A stretch of 64,000 bases of DNA from Sulfuriferula sp. (GCA_013140765.1 JABFSE010000008.1:1-64000); one strand, 5' to 3'; numbered from the stretch's first letter, positions 8,572 to 19,017 are shown. The notes: generated by a model from the sequence alone, not told the origin. Numbers and translations: made by a program.

Positions 8572-9960
8572 ATGCTTAACCCACTCGCCACCACCGCGCT
8601 CATGACGGCACTCGATGAGCACCGTGTTATCACCGATCACAGCACGCGTGAAATTTACAGCCATGACGAAACGCCAAAATACTGCCTGCCGCTCGCGGTC
8701 GTGTTTCCACGTAGCCATGACGAGGTCGTCGCCATTATGCGCATCGCGATTGAATACGGCATCGTTTTAATCGCCCGAGGGGCTGGCTCAGGTAATGTCG
8801 GCGGCGCGTTGCCTAGCCCGCAGTCTATTGTCGTCAGTTTTGAGTGCATGAATCAAATTTTAGAATACCATCCCGAAGACCGCTACATAGTCGTACAAAC
8901 AGGCGTAATCACTGCTGAAATCGACCGTATCGCCCGCGAACATGGTTTATTCTACCCGCCCGATCCAGGCAGTGCCGCCTACAGTCGTATCGGCGGCAAT
9001 CTCGCGATGAATGCCGCTGGTCCTCGTGCTGTTAAATACGGTGTCACCCGCGATTATGTCATGGGTTTGCGTGCGGTTACGGGTGCGGGCAACAGTATCA
9101 ACAGCGGTTGCCGCACCAGTAAAGGCGTAATGGGTTACGACCTCACCCGCCTGCTGGTCGGCTCAGAAGGCACACTCGCGCTCATCACCGAAGCTACCTT
9201 AAAATTATTACCCTTACCCGAAGCCCGCGCCACATTGAGAGTCTGCTACGCCAGCAACGCCGATGCCTGCCGCGCAGTCAGCCGCGTGATGAATCAAGCT
9301 GTCATTCCCTGCGCACTGGAATTCATGGATAGATTCTCCATACAAGCTATCCAAGCCGCAGGCTCGGCTACCGACTTGCCCGCAGGCACGCAAGCACTGC
9401 TCATGGTCGAAGCGGACGGCGTAGCCAGCGACTTACCGCGCCAAATCGACGCACTCCAAACCGCACTAGCAGGCACGGGGCTGTTAGATTTGCAAGTCGC
9501 CACTGACAAAGCTGCTATTGCTGCCCTCTGGATCGCCCGCAAAGCCTTATCACACGCAGTCAAAAACATAGCACCGCTCAAAATTAACGAAGATGTTGTT
9601 GTCCCCGTTTCGCGCTTGGCGGAATTAGTTATACACATAGAATACCTCGCACAAAGCTACGACCTGCCCATCGTCAGCTTCGGTCACGCAGGCAATGGTA
9701 ATTTACACGTCAATATCATGGTTGACCCTATCGACACCAACCAAATGCAACGCGCCAAACACGCCCTGCACGCACTTTTTAGCGAAGTCCTCGCACTAGG
9801 CGGCACGCTCACAGGCGAACACGGCGTAGGTAGCGAAAAACGCCCCTACGTCACCATGGAAATAGACGCTGACAGCCTCGCCCTCATGCGCCTGATTAAA
9901 CAACAATTCGATCCACACCAATTACTCAACCCCGACAAACTCCTGCCTGCGCAAATTTAA
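8572..9960 (+). CDS. FAD-linked oxidase, glycolate oxidase GlcD / D-lactate dehydrogenase type
   Basis: This 462-residue enzyme has the FAD_binding_4 (VAO) domain (ARGAGSGNVGGALP, then PPDPGSAAYSRIGGNLAMNAAG) and the C-terminal FAD-oxidase domain ending with GHAGNGNLHVN and TGEHGVGSEK. It would oxidise a 2-hydroxy acid such as glycolate or D-lactate and pass electrons to the respiratory chain. glcE and glcF are not adjacent, so a stand-alone D-lactate dehydrogenase is equally likely and I give no symbol. An AAAAGGAC ribosome-binding site precedes the ATG. Confidence 0.88.
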   Translation: MLNPLATTALMTALDEHRVITDHSTREIYSHDETPKYCLPLAVVFPRSHDEVVAIMRIAIEYGIVLIARGAGSGNVGGALPSPQSIVVSFECMNQILEYHPEDRYIVVQTGVITAEIDRIAREHGLFYPPDPGSAAYSRIGGNLAMNAAGPRAVKYGVTRDYVMGLRAVTGAGNSINSGCRTSKGVMGYDLTRLLVGSEGTLALITEATLKLLPLPEARATLRVCYASNADACRAVSRVMNQAVIPCALEFMDRFSIQAIQAAGSATDLPAGTQALLMVEADGVASDLPRQIDALQTALAGTGLLDLQVATDKAAIAALWIARKALSHAVKNIAPLKINEDVVVPVSRLAELVIHIEYLAQSYDLPIVSFGHAGNGNLHVNIMVDPIDTNQMQRAKHALHALFSEVLALGGTLTGEHGVGSEKRPYVTMEIDADSLALMRLIKQQFDPHQLLNPDKLLPAQI

Positions 9961-9970
9961 CCTTGGCTAG

Positions 9971-9999
9971 TTTACAAACCCAATGATACTGCCTATAAT
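9971..9999 (+). promoter_or_regulatory. Promoter of tRNA-Ala
   Basis: TTTACA, a 17-nt spacer and a perfect TATAAT end 14 bp before the first base of the tRNA, an excellent stable-RNA promoter. Confidence 0.75.
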
Positions 10000-10013
10000 T
10001 GCGCTTCGTTGCT

Positions 10014-10089
<76 letters not shown>

Positions 10090-10186
10090 TCGAACCCAGC
10101 CATTATAAAGCAAAGTAAAATGAAGTTGAATTGCGCTACAAAGCAGGTGGAATAAGCCTTTGTGGGTTTTTATTTAGCAAAACAAC

Positions 10187-10214
10187 TTGCATTTTATACG
10201 AAACACGCTATAAT
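10187..10214 (+). promoter_or_regulatory. Promoter of tRNA-Asn
   Basis: TTGCAT, a 16-nt spacer and TATAAT lie 13 bp before the tRNA-Asn, so it has its own promoter separate from tRNA-Ala. Confidence 0.7.
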
Positions 10215-10227
10215 GCGTATCTTCAAT

Positions 10228-10303
10228 TCCCTGATAGCTCAGTCGGTAGAGCGACGGACTGTTAATCCGCAGGTCCCTGGTTCGAGTCCAGGTCGGGGAG
10301 CCA
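10228..10303 (+). tRNA. tRNA-Asn (anticodon GTT)
   Basis: A 76-nt cloverleaf includes CCA. The acceptor stem is TCCCTGA/TCGGGGA, the anticodon stem ACGGA/TCCGC (one mismatch or wobble) with loop CTGTTAA (GTT, reads AAC/AAT), and the T arm CCTGG-TTCGAGT-CCAGG. Confidence 0.97.
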
Positions 10304-10317
10304 AAAAAACAGCAAGC

Positions 10318-10350
10318 AGGCCATCTTTCGAGGTGGCCTTTTTGTTTTTT
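10318..10350 (+). terminator. Intrinsic terminator after tRNA-Asn
   Basis: AGGCCA, a 10-nt loop and TGGCCT are followed by TTTTGTTTTTTC, 15 bp after the tRNA. A clear Rho-independent terminator. Confidence 0.85.
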
Positions 10351-10523
10351 CTAGTGTGCTAAATTGATATTACCCGTCTATTCATCGGCACGTCCAAGGA
10401 ATCGGTATGCAGGCAAATCACGTTTTATAGCACTTGAAAAAACAGGGGCAATTTTTCGACTTAACGATAGCTTCAGCGAGAACTAGCCTCAGCAAGTTTC
10501 AACTAAGATAAGGAGTAATACCA

Positions 10524-11045
10524 GTGACCAACGCACAACGCCGCGCAGCCGCTAAGATGGCTGAAATGAATGGCAGCAAGCCAGAACTAACACCCAGTAA
10601 CGCATTCCGCCCTCATGAGGCTGGTGCGTATTACTTCACTAACGTGGCTACGGTTAGCGCGATTAAGGTAGTCGCTACGGACATCAAGCCACCTGCGCAC
10701 ACCTACGACATTACTACCGTTAATTTTGAATTGGATGCGGATACAGGCAAATGGGTATGGTTTGATGGCGAGACTAAGCTATCCCCACGCAAGAATCAGG
10801 ATGGTTGGCGGCTAGGTAGTAAGCAGCTATACGACACACGCGAAAGTGCCGAAGTTGAGCTGCAACGCGAGATGGTCAAAAATGGCGACCGCGTGACCAA
10901 AGTGCATGATCTTCCAGACGATGTCAATGCGCTGAAAAAAATCCGCAGTGCTCATCATCCAGATCGCAACAATGCCGATGCTGACCATGATCTCTATCAG
11001 GCTGTTATCGAAAAGCTGGATAGAATGCGTGCGGCGAATCAGTAA
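10524..11045 (+). CDS. Hypothetical protein with a C-terminal J-domain-like HPD segment
   Basis: This 173-residue protein starts with GTG after an AAGGAG ribosome-binding site. The central part (TYDITTVNFELDADTGKWVW) is not recognised. The last 40 residues (LKKIRSAHHPDRNN, then LYQAVIEKLDRMRAA) contain the HPD tripeptide between two helices, as in DnaJ J-domains, so it could recruit DnaK. A normal helix I is not evident, so the J-domain may be minimal or coincidental. It lies after tRNA-Asn, shares no operon, and converges with clpB across a bidirectional terminator. Confidence 0.65.
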   Translation: MTNAQRRAAAKMAEMNGSKPELTPSNAFRPHEAGAYYFTNVATVSAIKVVATDIKPPAHTYDITTVNFELDADTGKWVWFDGETKLSPRKNQDGWRLGSKQLYDTRESAEVELQREMVKNGDRVTKVHDLPDDVNALKKIRSAHHPDRNNADADHDLYQAVIEKLDRMRAANQ

Positions 11046-11050
11046 ACATA

Positions 11051-11086
11051 AAAAAACGGGGTGTGCATATAGCGCACCCCGTTTTT
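11051..11086. terminator. Bidirectional terminator between the J-domain-like gene and clpB
   Basis: ACGGGGTGTGC, a 5-nt loop and GCGCACCCCGT pair over 11 bp with one G-T wobble. The stem is flanked by an A-run on the left and a T-run on the right, so it can terminate both converging genes. Confidence 0.9.
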
Positions 11087-11103
11087 ACTTACACCACGTT
11101 TAT

Positions 11104-13686
11104 TTATTTGCTAAACACCATTTCAGCATCACGATAATCAACGTGCACGGTGTCTTTTTCGGCAAAATTACCTGACAAAATCGCTTTTGCCAATGGATTT
11201 TCTAATTGTGACTGTATTGCCCGTTTCAATGGGCGTGCGCCAAACAAGGGGTCGAATCCGACTTCTGCCAACTCATCCAGTGCGGCATCGCTAATCTCGA
11301 ATCCCATACCCATTGCCGCCAAGCGTTTTGCTAGGTATTGCAATTGGATTTTGGCAATACTGCGTATATGCGCCGCGCCTAATGCGTGGAACACCACGAC
11401 TTCATCAATACGGTTGATGAATTCTGGACGGAAGTAAGTTTTCACCTCGCCCATCACCGCGTCTTTGACCATCGCGTAGTTCTCGCCTTGCATCTGTTGT
11501 ATCAATTGCGAGCCTAGGTTAGAAGTCATGACGATAACCGTGTTTTTGAAATCCACCGTGCGCCCTTGCCCATCGGTCAAACGCCCATCGTCTAGCACTT
11601 GTAGCAATACGTTAAATACATCGGGATGCGCTTTTTCTACTTCATCCAGCAAAATCACACTATACGGCTTGCGGCGCACTGATTCGGTCAACGTACCACC
11701 TTCTTCATAGCCTACATAGCCTGGTGGCGCACCGATTAAGCGCGACACGCTGTGTTTTTCCATGAACTCACTCATGTCAATGCGGATTAAATGCGCTTCC
11801 GAATCGAACAAGAAGCCAGCCAATGCCTTGCACAGCTCGGTTTTACCCACCCCTGTCGGGCCTAAAAACAGGAATGAACCGTAAGGTCGCCCAGGGTCGC
11901 CCAAGCCTGAGCGCGAACGCCGTATCGCATCGGCAACCAACGTCACTGCTTCGTCTTGACCAACAACGCGATTGTGCAGTACGCCTTCCATTTGTAATAA
12001 CTTATCGCGTTCGCCTTCCATCATTTTAGACACAGGAATACCCGTCGCACGGGAAACCACTTCAGCGATCTCTTCCGCGCCCACTTGGGTGCGTAGCAAG
12101 CGTTTGGGCGTGGCTTGCTCGGCCGTTTCTGCCGCCTGCGCTTGATGCAATTGTGATTCTAATTGCGGAATACGCCCATATTGTATTTCTGACATAGCCT
12201 GCCAATCACCCTGACGTTTGGCTTCTTCCATCTCGATACGGGCTTGATCTAGCTGTTCTTTAATGTGTTGCGTGCCTGCCACCATGGCTTTTTCGGCTTT
12301 CCAGATTTCTTCTAAATCGGCGTATTCACGTGCTAATCTGTCGATTTCTGCCTCTAACAAGCCCAAACGTTTTTGTGAGGCTTCATCTTTTTCTTTTTTC
12401 ACCGATTCGCGCTCTATTTTGAGCTGGATTAAACGTCTATCCAGCTTGTCCATAGATTCGGGTTTGGAATCAATTTCCATGCGCACGCGTGATGCGGCTT
12501 CGTCGATTAAATCTATGGCTTTATCGGGCAAAAATCTATCGGTAATGTAGCGATGACTAAGCTCTGCCGCCGCGACAATAGCAGGGTCGGTAATATCAAC
12601 GCCATGATGCACTTCGTATTTTTCTTGCAAGCCACGCAAGATGGCAATGGTATCTTCTACGCTAGGCTCGTTGACTTGTACTTTTTGAAAACGGCGCTCT
12701 AATGCCGCATCTTTTTCTACATATTTACGATATTCATCCAACGTCGTCGCACCCACTAAATGCAGCTCACCTCGTGCCAATGCGGGCTTAAGCATATTAC
12801 CCGCATCCATAGAGCCTTCAGTTTTACCCGCACCGACCATGGTGTGCAACTCGTCTATGAAGAGAATAATCCGCCCTTCATCCTGCCCGACTTCTTTCAA
12901 CACGGCTTTCAAACGCTCTTCAAAATCACCGCGATATTTAGCCCCTGCTAATAAAGCCGCCATATCTAGCACCAACAAGCGTTTGTTTTTTAAGGTTTCA
13001 GGCACTTCGCCATTGATAATACGTTGCGCTAAACCTTCAACAATAGCGGTTTTGCCCACACCAGGCTCACCGATAAGCACGGGGTTATTTTTAGTACGGC
13101 GTTGCAATACTTGTATCGTGCGGCGGATTTCATCATCACGCCCAATAACAGGGTCGAGCTTACCCAACCGCGCACGTTCGGTTAAATCTAGCGTGTATTT
13201 ATTTAGCGCCTCGCGTTGCCCTTCCGCATCAGCATCATTCACACTCTCGCCACCACGCACTTGGGTGATAGCCGCGTCTAAGGCTAATTTAGTCACGCCG
13301 TTTTGTTTCAGCACACGCCCAATTTCGCCTTTATCATCAGATGCCGCTAATAAAAACAGCTCGCTGGCAATAAACTGATCGCCACGCTTTTGCGCTTCTT
13401 TGTCGGTGATATTGAGCAAATTAGTCAATTCGCGAGAAATTTGCACTTCGCCGCCATGCCCTTCAACTTTCGCCAAGCTCTCCATCATAGTTTGTAACGC
13501 AGTACGTAATGCCCGCACATTGCCGCCTGCGCGTGACAACAGCGAAGTCGTGCCACCCTCGGCATTGTCGATTAACGCGGCGAGTAAATGAGCAGGTGCA
13601 ATATATTGATTATCTTGCCCTATCGCCAAACTTTGCGCGTCGGATAAGGCTTGCTGAAATTGAGTAGTGAATTTATCTATACGCAT
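11104..13686 (-). CDS. clpB: ATP-dependent disaggregase ClpB
   Basis: ClpB is a hexameric AAA+ chaperone that extracts polypeptides from aggregates with DnaK. The chosen ATG gives [12 protein letters not shown] (860 aa, normal length) and follows GGAG by 7 nt; the ORF track adds 37 upstream residues. It has the Clp_N repeats, AAA1 with GEPGVGKT and Walker B LFIDELHT, the coiled-coil M-domain (about 400-520) that distinguishes ClpB from ClpA/C, and AAA2 with [17 protein letters not shown] and pore loop GYVGYEEGG. No heat-shock promoter was assigned with confidence. Confidence 0.97.
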   Translation of the reverse strand: MRIDKFTTQFQQALSDAQSLAIGQDNQYIAPAHLLAALIDNAEGGTTSLLSRAGGNVRALRTALQTMMESLAKVEGHGGEVQISRELTNLLNITDKEAQKRGDQFIASELFLLAASDDKGEIGRVLKQNGVTKLALDAAITQVRGGESVNDADAEGQREALNKYTLDLTERARLGKLDPVIGRDDEIRRTIQVLQRRTKNNPVLIGEPGVGKTAIVEGLAQRIINGEVPETLKNKRLLVLDMAALLAGAKYRGDFEERLKAVLKEVGQDEGRIILFIDELHTMVGAGKTEGSMDAGNMLKPALARGELHLVGATTLDEYRKYVEKDAALERRFQKVQVNEPSVEDTIAILRGLQEKYEVHHGVDITDPAIVAAAELSHRYITDRFLPDKAIDLIDEAASRVRMEIDSKPESMDKLDRRLIQLKIERESVKKEKDEASQKRLGLLEAEIDRLAREYADLEEIWKAEKAMVAGTQHIKEQLDQARIEMEEAKRQGDWQAMSEIQYGRIPQLESQLHQAQAAETAEQATPKRLLRTQVGAEEIAEVVSRATGIPVSKMMEGERDKLLQMEGVLHNRVVGQDEAVTLVADAIRRSRSGLGDPGRPYGSFLFLGPTGVGKTELCKALAGFLFDSEAHLIRIDMSEFMEKHSVSRLIGAPPGYVGYEEGGTLTESVRRKPYSVILLDEVEKAHPDVFNVLLQVLDDGRLTDGQGRTVDFKNTVIVMTSNLGSQLIQQMQGENYAMVKDAVMGEVKTYFRPEFINRIDEVVVFHALGAAHIRSIAKIQLQYLAKRLAAMGMGFEISDAALDELAEVGFDPLFGARPLKRAIQSQLENPLAKAILSGNFAEKDTVHVDYRDAEMVFSK

Positions 13687-13830
13687 TATCATGCTCCGTG
13701 GATAATTAGAATGATTTATAGATGAGGTAGATAAATCGTATTTCAACCCTGCTTGTCCGAAATTACATTGCTTGCATGATTGCGCTACTCCACGCACAAT
13801 AAGCGCATTCTAATTTAGCCGCATAAATTT

Positions 13831-14667
13831 ATGTTTAGTCCTGAACAATTAAACCTCGCCATTCAGCAAAATATCACTAGCGCACTGCATGAAGATATAG
13901 GCACGGGTGACTTAACTGCCGCGCTTATTCCCGCCGATAAAATCGCAACAGCGACGGTCATCAGCCGTGAAAAAGCCATTTTGTGCGGCACGGCTTGGTT
14001 TGAAGCCTGTTTTCAGCGATTAGACCCCACCGTTAAAATCACTTGGTTTAGCCAAGATGGTCAGTGTATAGGCGTAGATCAAATGCTATGCGAAATCACA
14101 GGTAATGCGCGTGCGCTGTTGTCAGCTGAACGCCCCGCGCTGAATTTTTTGCAAACGCTATCCGCCACAGCAACCGCCGCACAGCGATACGCATTAGCTA
14201 TAGCAGGCACTCAGGCCGTCATCATGGATACGCGCAAAACATTGCCAGGCTTACGTATCGCACAAAAATACGCAGTCAAATGTGGCGGCGGCGCAAATCA
14301 GCGCATCGGTTTATTTGATGGCATTTTGATTAAAGAAAACCACATTGCCGCCGCAGGCAGTATTGCCGCTGTACTGCACGCTACCCGCAATGCAAGCGTG
14401 CCCGTGCAAATCGAGGTAGAAAATCTAGACGAACTACAGCAAGCCTTAAACGCTGGCGCAAAGCTCATTTTGCTAGACAATTTCGGCATCACCGAGATGA
14501 TACTAGCGGTCTCGCTCACGCAAGGACGTGCGGAGCTTGAAGCCAGCGGCAATGTCGACTTGCGCAATATCCGCGCTATTGCTGAAACAGGCGTGCAACG
14601 TATTTCCACAGGGGCAATTACCAAACACATACTCGCAGTGGATTTATCCATGCGCATCAGCACTTAA
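13831..14667 (+). CDS. nadC: Nicotinate-nucleotide pyrophosphorylase (carboxylating)
   Basis: NadC converts quinolinate and PRPP to nicotinate mononucleotide in de novo NAD synthesis. Visible motifs are HEDIGTGDLTAALIP at the N-terminus, the catalytic core MDTRKTLPGLR and KYAVKCGGGANQRIGLFDGI, and the Glu/Asp pair in IEVENLDEL and LLDNF. The 278-residue length is normal. It diverges from clpB and is followed after 5 nt by the RpfE-like gene. Confidence 0.96.
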   Translation: MFSPEQLNLAIQQNITSALHEDIGTGDLTAALIPADKIATATVISREKAILCGTAWFEACFQRLDPTVKITWFSQDGQCIGVDQMLCEITGNARALLSAERPALNFLQTLSATATAAQRYALAIAGTQAVIMDTRKTLPGLRIAQKYAVKCGGGANQRIGLFDGILIKENHIAAAGSIAAVLHATRNASVPVQIEVENLDELQQALNAGAKLILLDNFGITEMILAVSLTQGRAELEASGNVDLRNIRAIAETGVQRISTGAITKHILAVDLSMRIST

Positions 14668-14672
14668 CGCGC

Positions 14673-15692
14673 ATGAGCTGGCTTATTGTTCCTGACTTAA
14701 TCCTGCCTGACGACATGCGCACTGCCGTGTTGCAAGACTTAGCACTACCCGCGCTGACGACACTACTTGCCCGCGCTACAACGCAAAGCACACCCACGCC
14801 ACACAGCACATTAGGCGCGTTATGCGGGCATTTCAATATTGCGCCACAGCAAGATTACCCTATCGCGCCGATTAGCCTTGCCGCTGACGGTGGCGAACCT
14901 GCGCAATACTACTGGCTACGCGCGGATCCCGTGCATTTACGCGCCACCCGCGACCAACTGATGTTAGTCGATAGCGGCGCATTAAGCATCAGCCAAGCCG
15001 AGGCAGAATTATTTGCGCAGGCTTTTAACGAATATTTTAAGGACGATGGCTACCTACTCTACCCGCTACGCCCTGACCGTTGGTATTTGCGCCTAAATCA
15101 CACCCCACAAATCAGCACCACACCCACCCACCAAGTCACAGGTAAACACATCGACCCTTACCTGCCCAAAGGCATAGATGGCTTGGCTTGGCATCGGTTT
15201 TACAATGAGGTCCAAATGCTGTTTTTTAGTCTAGCTATCAACAACGACCGTGAACAACGCGGCGACATACCGATTAACGGGCTATGGTGCTGGGGTGGCG
15301 GCATCATGCCTGATATAGCACGGCTGCAAGCGGGCAAGCTCTGGTCGGACGACCACAACCTGCGGGCAATGGCGTTGCTGGCGAACATGCCGAATGACGC
15401 GTTACCTGACGATGCGGCTAACATAGATGAGCACGCCATCGTTATTCTCGACCAACTCACAGGGGCGGCGCAATATGGTGATTATTATGGTTGGCGTGTA
15501 GCCATATTAGCGCTAGAAAAAAACTGGTTCGCGCCCATGCTACAAAAATTAAAAAAGGGTGAGCTGCAACAGCTCACCCTCACCACACATAGCCCCAACC
15601 AGCAATTAGACTGGCGTAATAGTCGTTGGACATTGCAACGTTTTTGGCGACGCGCAGCGCTTAACCAGCGACTCGCCGCCCCAGCTAATTAG
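14673..15692 (+). CDS. RpfE-like conserved protein (alkaline-phosphatase-superfamily related)
   Basis: This 339-residue protein resembles betaproteobacterial proteins annotated as RpfE-type regulatory or phosphoglycerate mutase-like. The N-terminus (WLIVPDLILPDD, with LGALCGHFNI) and the C-terminal WRNSRWTLQRFWRR are typical. I see no full metal-binding set, so catalysis is not claimed. It follows nadC by 5 nt, so co-transcription is likely. Its stop overlaps the stop of the convergent yidB-like gene by 4 bp. Confidence 0.6.
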   Translation: MSWLIVPDLILPDDMRTAVLQDLALPALTTLLARATTQSTPTPHSTLGALCGHFNIAPQQDYPIAPISLAADGGEPAQYYWLRADPVHLRATRDQLMLVDSGALSISQAEAELFAQAFNEYFKDDGYLLYPLRPDRWYLRLNHTPQISTTPTHQVTGKHIDPYLPKGIDGLAWHRFYNEVQMLFFSLAINNDREQRGDIPINGLWCWGGGIMPDIARLQAGKLWSDDHNLRAMALLANMPNDALPDDAANIDEHAIVILDQLTGAAQYGDYYGWRVAILALEKNWFAPMLQKLKKGELQQLTLTTHSPNQQLDWRNSRWTLQRFWRRAALNQRLAAPAN

Positions 15693-16102
15693 CCAAATAA
15701 CTTACCCTTTAACAACGACATCCCTTGCGCCAATAAATCGCCACTAGGCACTTCACCACCAGGTGTTAATTTATCCACCACGCCTGGTAGCATTTGCGCT
15801 AATCCCTGTGATAAAGTTTCAGGCGCAATACCCGCCTTAGCCGCTAACGACTGCACCATGTCACTGCCTAAGGCCGCTTGCAATGCACTCGCCGCAACAC
15901 CTTGGTTTTCACCTGTACCGACCCATGACGACACCACATCACCCAAGCCACCTTGCTGTAATTTAGTCACCAAACCTGACAAACCGCCTATTTCTGGATG
16001 ATCCATCAAGCCACTAATCGCGCCCATAATGCCGTCCTGACCCGCGTTTTCCCCCGCTAATTGACCTTGCACCATATTTAACGCTTCATCAAATAAACCC
16101 AT
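15689..16102 (-). CDS. YidB-family (DUF937) protein
   Basis: This 137-residue protein from the ATG preceded by AAGGAGATA starts MGLFDEALNMVQGQL; the ORF track extends 20 residues upstream. Gly-rich repeats (GLSGLVTKLQQGGLGDVVSSW, then LLAQGMSLLKGKLFG) match the YidB/DUF937 family. The family is widespread and cytoplasmic, with no established role. Single gene, convergent with the RpfE-like gene. Confidence 0.88.
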   Translation of the reverse strand: MGLFDEALNMVQGQLAGENAGQDGIMGAISGLMDHPEIGGLSGLVTKLQQGGLGDVVSSWVGTGENQGVAASALQAALGSDMVQSLAAKAGIAPETLSQGLAQMLPGVVDKLTPGGEVPSGDLLAQGMSLLKGKLFG

Positions 16103-16165
16103 ACTATCTCCTTCACGATAATGGTATAAAAACGTGACGCGGATGCGCCACGCACAAATCACAAA

Positions 16166-16585
16166 TTATTTAACGGGTGCTGGCATCGCTGCTTTAGCCG
16201 CCGCCTCTTGTGCCTTCATTTCTTTTTTGCTCATTTTCTTAGCTGGTTCAGGCATAGCTACAGGTGCAGACGTTGCCGTTGCTGGCTTCACAACAGCTTT
16301 CTTAGTTGCAGGCGCGGCCGTGACCGTCGTTGCGCCACTGACACTTAACTCACTACGCAATTTATCAACCGATTTCATGCCAAAGCCTTTAACGCGATCT
16401 AAATCATCTACGCTTTTGAATGGTCCATTCTTAGCACGATCATCCACTATCATTTTCGCTTTCGCAGGACCTACGCCTTTTAAGGTTTCTAGCTCGGCTT
16501 GCGTAGCGGTGTTGATATTCACAGCGGCAAAGGCAAATTGTATAGATGCAAACAACATGACGAGTAATAAACTTAATGCTTTCAT
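16166..16585 (-). CDS. Secreted ComEA-like helix-hairpin-helix protein
   Basis: This 139-residue protein has a signal peptide (LSLLLVMLFASIQFAFA) and a ComEA-type double helix-hairpin-helix DNA-binding domain (VNINTATQAELETLKGVGPA, then VDDLDRVKGFGMKSVDKL). A C-terminal Ala/Lys/Pro-rich tail (MSKKEMKAQEAAAKAAMP) is extra. ComEA binds incoming DNA in the periplasm during natural transformation; no other competence gene is in this window, so a DNA-uptake role is inference. The ATG was chosen because AGGGAG precedes it and the signal peptide starts there. Confidence 0.87.
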   Translation of the reverse strand: MKALSLLLVMLFASIQFAFAAVNINTATQAELETLKGVGPAKAKMIVDDRAKNGPFKSVDDLDRVKGFGMKSVDKLRSELSVSGATTVTAAPATKKAVVKPATATSAPVAMPEPAKKMSKKEMKAQEAAAKAAMPAPVK

Positions 16586-16702
16586 CTTTGACTCCCTAGG
16601 GTTAAAAAAATGCGAGCAGACCATTTAGTCTGCTCGCAAAGTATAATCACAGTTGCACTATTGCACCATGCTAAATACAGTATTTAACAATTATTAATTT
16701 TC

Positions 16703-17851
16703 TCACTCAGTACGCTGATACATTTTCAAATACGCCGTTTTTTCCATAGGCTCTATATGTGCCACCGCCAGCACGTCTTGCAAATGCGCAGGGGTGCTGA
16801 TGCCGACTAGCGTAGTGCCGACACCTGGGGTGGAGCGATTGAACTGTATCGCCTGCTGGGCGTGGTTGGGCAACATCGTCATCGACTGCATCACCGCGTC
16901 CATCGCCTGCGTTGCCAGATGCCCTTTGAACAGCGTATGGCTGGCCATTAAATATACGCCCAACTGGTGCGCCGCCTGTATGGTGGAGCCGACGTTGCCT
17001 TGCCCTGTGGTTTGGCTGAAACGGGTAAAACCCTCTTGCATCACCTGATTAAACGGCATTTGCACGACTTTGAATTGATGCTTAGCCTGCGGGTCTTTCC
17101 AAATCGCCTGCGCCGCTTTTTCGGCGTGACCTTGCATGGAGGTAATCGACTGAAACACAGGGTCATCCGTTTCCGCACGGAAACCGTTAAAAGTAGAAAT
17201 ACCGTAATAGCGGATTTTTTTGTCTTTTACCGCCTGCTCCAGCACCATGAATACTTTTTCCAACTTGCGGTTGAGCTGGTCTTTGCCAATAGCAGGAATA
17301 TGCACTTCTGGCTGGTCTATCAAGAAAGCATCCAGCGTTTCCACCCCCATTAACTGCCGTGACAACTCCAGCTGAAAGGCGATGTACTCTGGGCTAATGC
17401 AATGCGCCTGGGTTAAATCCTCTACCCGCCCCAAGCCTTTTGCCACCACTTCAGTCTGAAACCATGCCTGTAAATCATCAGGGCGACCATCGCGGAAGCT
17501 CAGAAATCCACCCTTGGATACCAGAAACATCTGCTCGCGCTTCACCCCTGCCGCCAGCGCACGGCGCACGCCCTCACCCACTGCGGCGGCGGAACGCCCG
17601 TAGCGATAATGTGCGCCCGTGTCTATGACGTTGATACCTTGGGTCAATGCCGCGCTGACTATTTCGGCATATTGCGCATCTACCTCATCAACAGGTGCAC
17701 CAGGAAAAGTGCCTATGCCGATAGACGAGAGCTGTAAATGCACGTTCAAGAAATCGCTATAATGCCCCGCCGCGCAGTCTTTGCCTATGCTGGTCACGTA
17801 TTGTTTGGTTGCCATCATCGTGCAATGGCCAGGTATCAGTGGTGTCATCAT
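16703..17851 (-). CDS. Aldo/keto reductase family protein
   Basis: An NAD(P)H-dependent oxidoreductase of the AKR superfamily. It has the TIM-barrel signature INVIDTGAHYRYGRSAAAVGE (catalytic Asp and Tyr) and the Lys motif FLVSKGGF. The usual His region reads FLIDQPEVH, which is atypical. I chose the ATG at 17851 because it overlaps the upstream deacetylase stop (ATGA); MMATKQYV 12 codons later is an alternative and the ORF-track start is too long. It is the last gene of mobB-ispD-ispF-deacetylase; substrate unknown. Confidence 0.82.
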   Translation of the reverse strand: MMTPLIPGHCTMMATKQYVTSIGKDCAAGHYSDFLNVHLQLSSIGIGTFPGAPVDEVDAQYAEIVSAALTQGINVIDTGAHYRYGRSAAAVGEGVRRALAAGVKREQMFLVSKGGFLSFRDGRPDDLQAWFQTEVVAKGLGRVEDLTQAHCISPEYIAFQLELSRQLMGVETLDAFLIDQPEVHIPAIGKDQLNRKLEKVFMVLEQAVKDKKIRYYGISTFNGFRAETDDPVFQSITSMQGHAEKAAQAIWKDPQAKHQFKVVQMPFNQVMQEGFTRFSQTTGQGNVGSTIQAAHQLGVYLMASHTLFKGHLATQAMDAVMQSMTMLPNHAQQAIQFNRSTPGVGTTLVGISTPAHLQDVLAVAHIEPMEKTAYLKMYQRTE

Positions 17852-19017
17852 GGTGTTTTCAAATAAGGATGTTGTTGAATAGCTGAAATTAAATCGTGTA
17901 TTTCGGCGCGTATGTGGGTGTCGGATTCGGCATCCAGACGCGAGGTAAATAATTGCGCAAAATGCGGCTCGTCTTCGTCCATATCCCAAGGCACAGCTTG
18001 CAACGCGGCTATGCCTGCGGCGGGCAACTCGGCGGGTAGCTCACGCCCTGACAATAACGCCCACAGCCCAGTCCACGCCCGCGCCAGTACCAACGGATGA
18101 TAACCGCCGCCGCCCGTCACCAGCAAGCGCGGTGTACCGTCAGCGTGAACTGGACTGGTGTTGAGTATGGTCTGTGCAATGGATAAAAAACCTTGTGTCG
18201 TCATGCCCAGCTTGCCTAGTGGATCGGCGAATATCATGTCTGTACCTGCTTGCAAGACAATGGCATCAGGCTGGAATTTATCCAGCACGGGTTGCCAGGC
18301 GGCATCGAACACCAGCCTGTATTCTGCGCCATTGGTGGCTTTCGGCAACGGCACATTGAGGCTGGTATGCCCCGCCCGTGCGGTGTCGCTGAGTTGTCCT
18401 GCCTTGAATGGATAGGCGTAATTATCCATATGCAGTGACAGCGTAAACACCTGATCATCGTCGAGAAAAGCCTCCTCTACGCCGTCACCATGATGCGCGT
18501 CGATGTCGATATAGAGTACTCGCCAGCCATGTTGCCGCAGGCGCATGATACCCAGCACGGTATCGTTAAAATAACAGAAACCATGCGCCGCATCAGGTCG
18601 GGCATGGTGCATACCACCCGCAGGATTAAAACCGATGCGGCCGTTAATCACCTCGTCTGCGGCTTGTACCGACGCACCCGTTGCCGTTGCGGGGATGGTA
18701 AAAAACTGCTCAAAGTAAGGATTCTCCAGCGTGCCCAAATGATGACGCTGGCGCACCGCATTCGACACCCGCCCCAGTGCCTCGGCACGTTTGTATGCCG
18801 ATACGTATTCAGGCGTATGAAACCATTCCAGCTCATAATCCGCCGCCTTACGCGCCAGCTTATATTCCGCATCGGTCATTGCGTCGTAAGCCAGTATCAA
18901 ATCCGTCGCCAATGACACGCGCGGAATAGACAAGGGGTGATTAGTGCCGTAGGCGTTACGGCGATATTTAGAGCCACCGATATAAGTTGCCTTACGCGTA
19001 GGCTGATTATTTGGCAT
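17848..19017 (-). CDS. Histone deacetylase / acetoin utilisation family protein
   Basis: This 389-residue zinc hydrolase of the HDAC/AcuC/acetylpolyamine amidohydrolase superfamily shows the charge-relay motif GGMHHARPD, the zinc and catalytic motif [16 protein letters not shown], the second zinc Asp in QAGTDMIF, and VTGGGGYHP. Physiological substrates in bacteria are acetyl-lysine proteins or acetylpolyamines; which applies here cannot be told. Its start overlaps ispF by 11 nt and its stop overlaps the aldo/keto reductase start, so translation is coupled. Confidence 0.9.
   Translation of the reverse strand: MPNNQPTRKATYIGGSKYRRNAYGTNHPLSIPRVSLATDLILAYDAMTDAEYKLARKAADYELEWFHTPEYVSAYKRAEALGRVSNAVRQRHHLGTLENPYFEQFFTIPATATGASVQAADEVINGRIGFNPAGGMHHARPDAAHGFCYFNDTVLGIMRLRQHGWRVLYIDIDAHHGDGVEEAFLDDDQVFTLSLHMDNYAYPFKAGQLSDTARAGHTSLNVPLPKATNGAEYRLVFDAAWQPVLDKFQPDAIVLQAGTDMIFADPLGKLGMTTQGFLSIAQTILNTSPVHADGTPRLLVTGGGGYHPLVLARAWTGLWALLSGRELPAELPAAGIAALQAVPWDMDEDEPHFAQLFTSRLDAESDTHIRAEIHDLISAIQQHPYLKTP

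Noticed and set aside
10228-11100. Integrated element at tRNA-Asn
   Set aside because: No integrase and no repeat of the tRNA 3' end was seen downstream.
16134-16628. 164-aa plus-strand ORF opposite the ComEA-like gene
   Set aside because: It is antisense to a protein with signal peptide and clear helix-hairpin-helix motifs.
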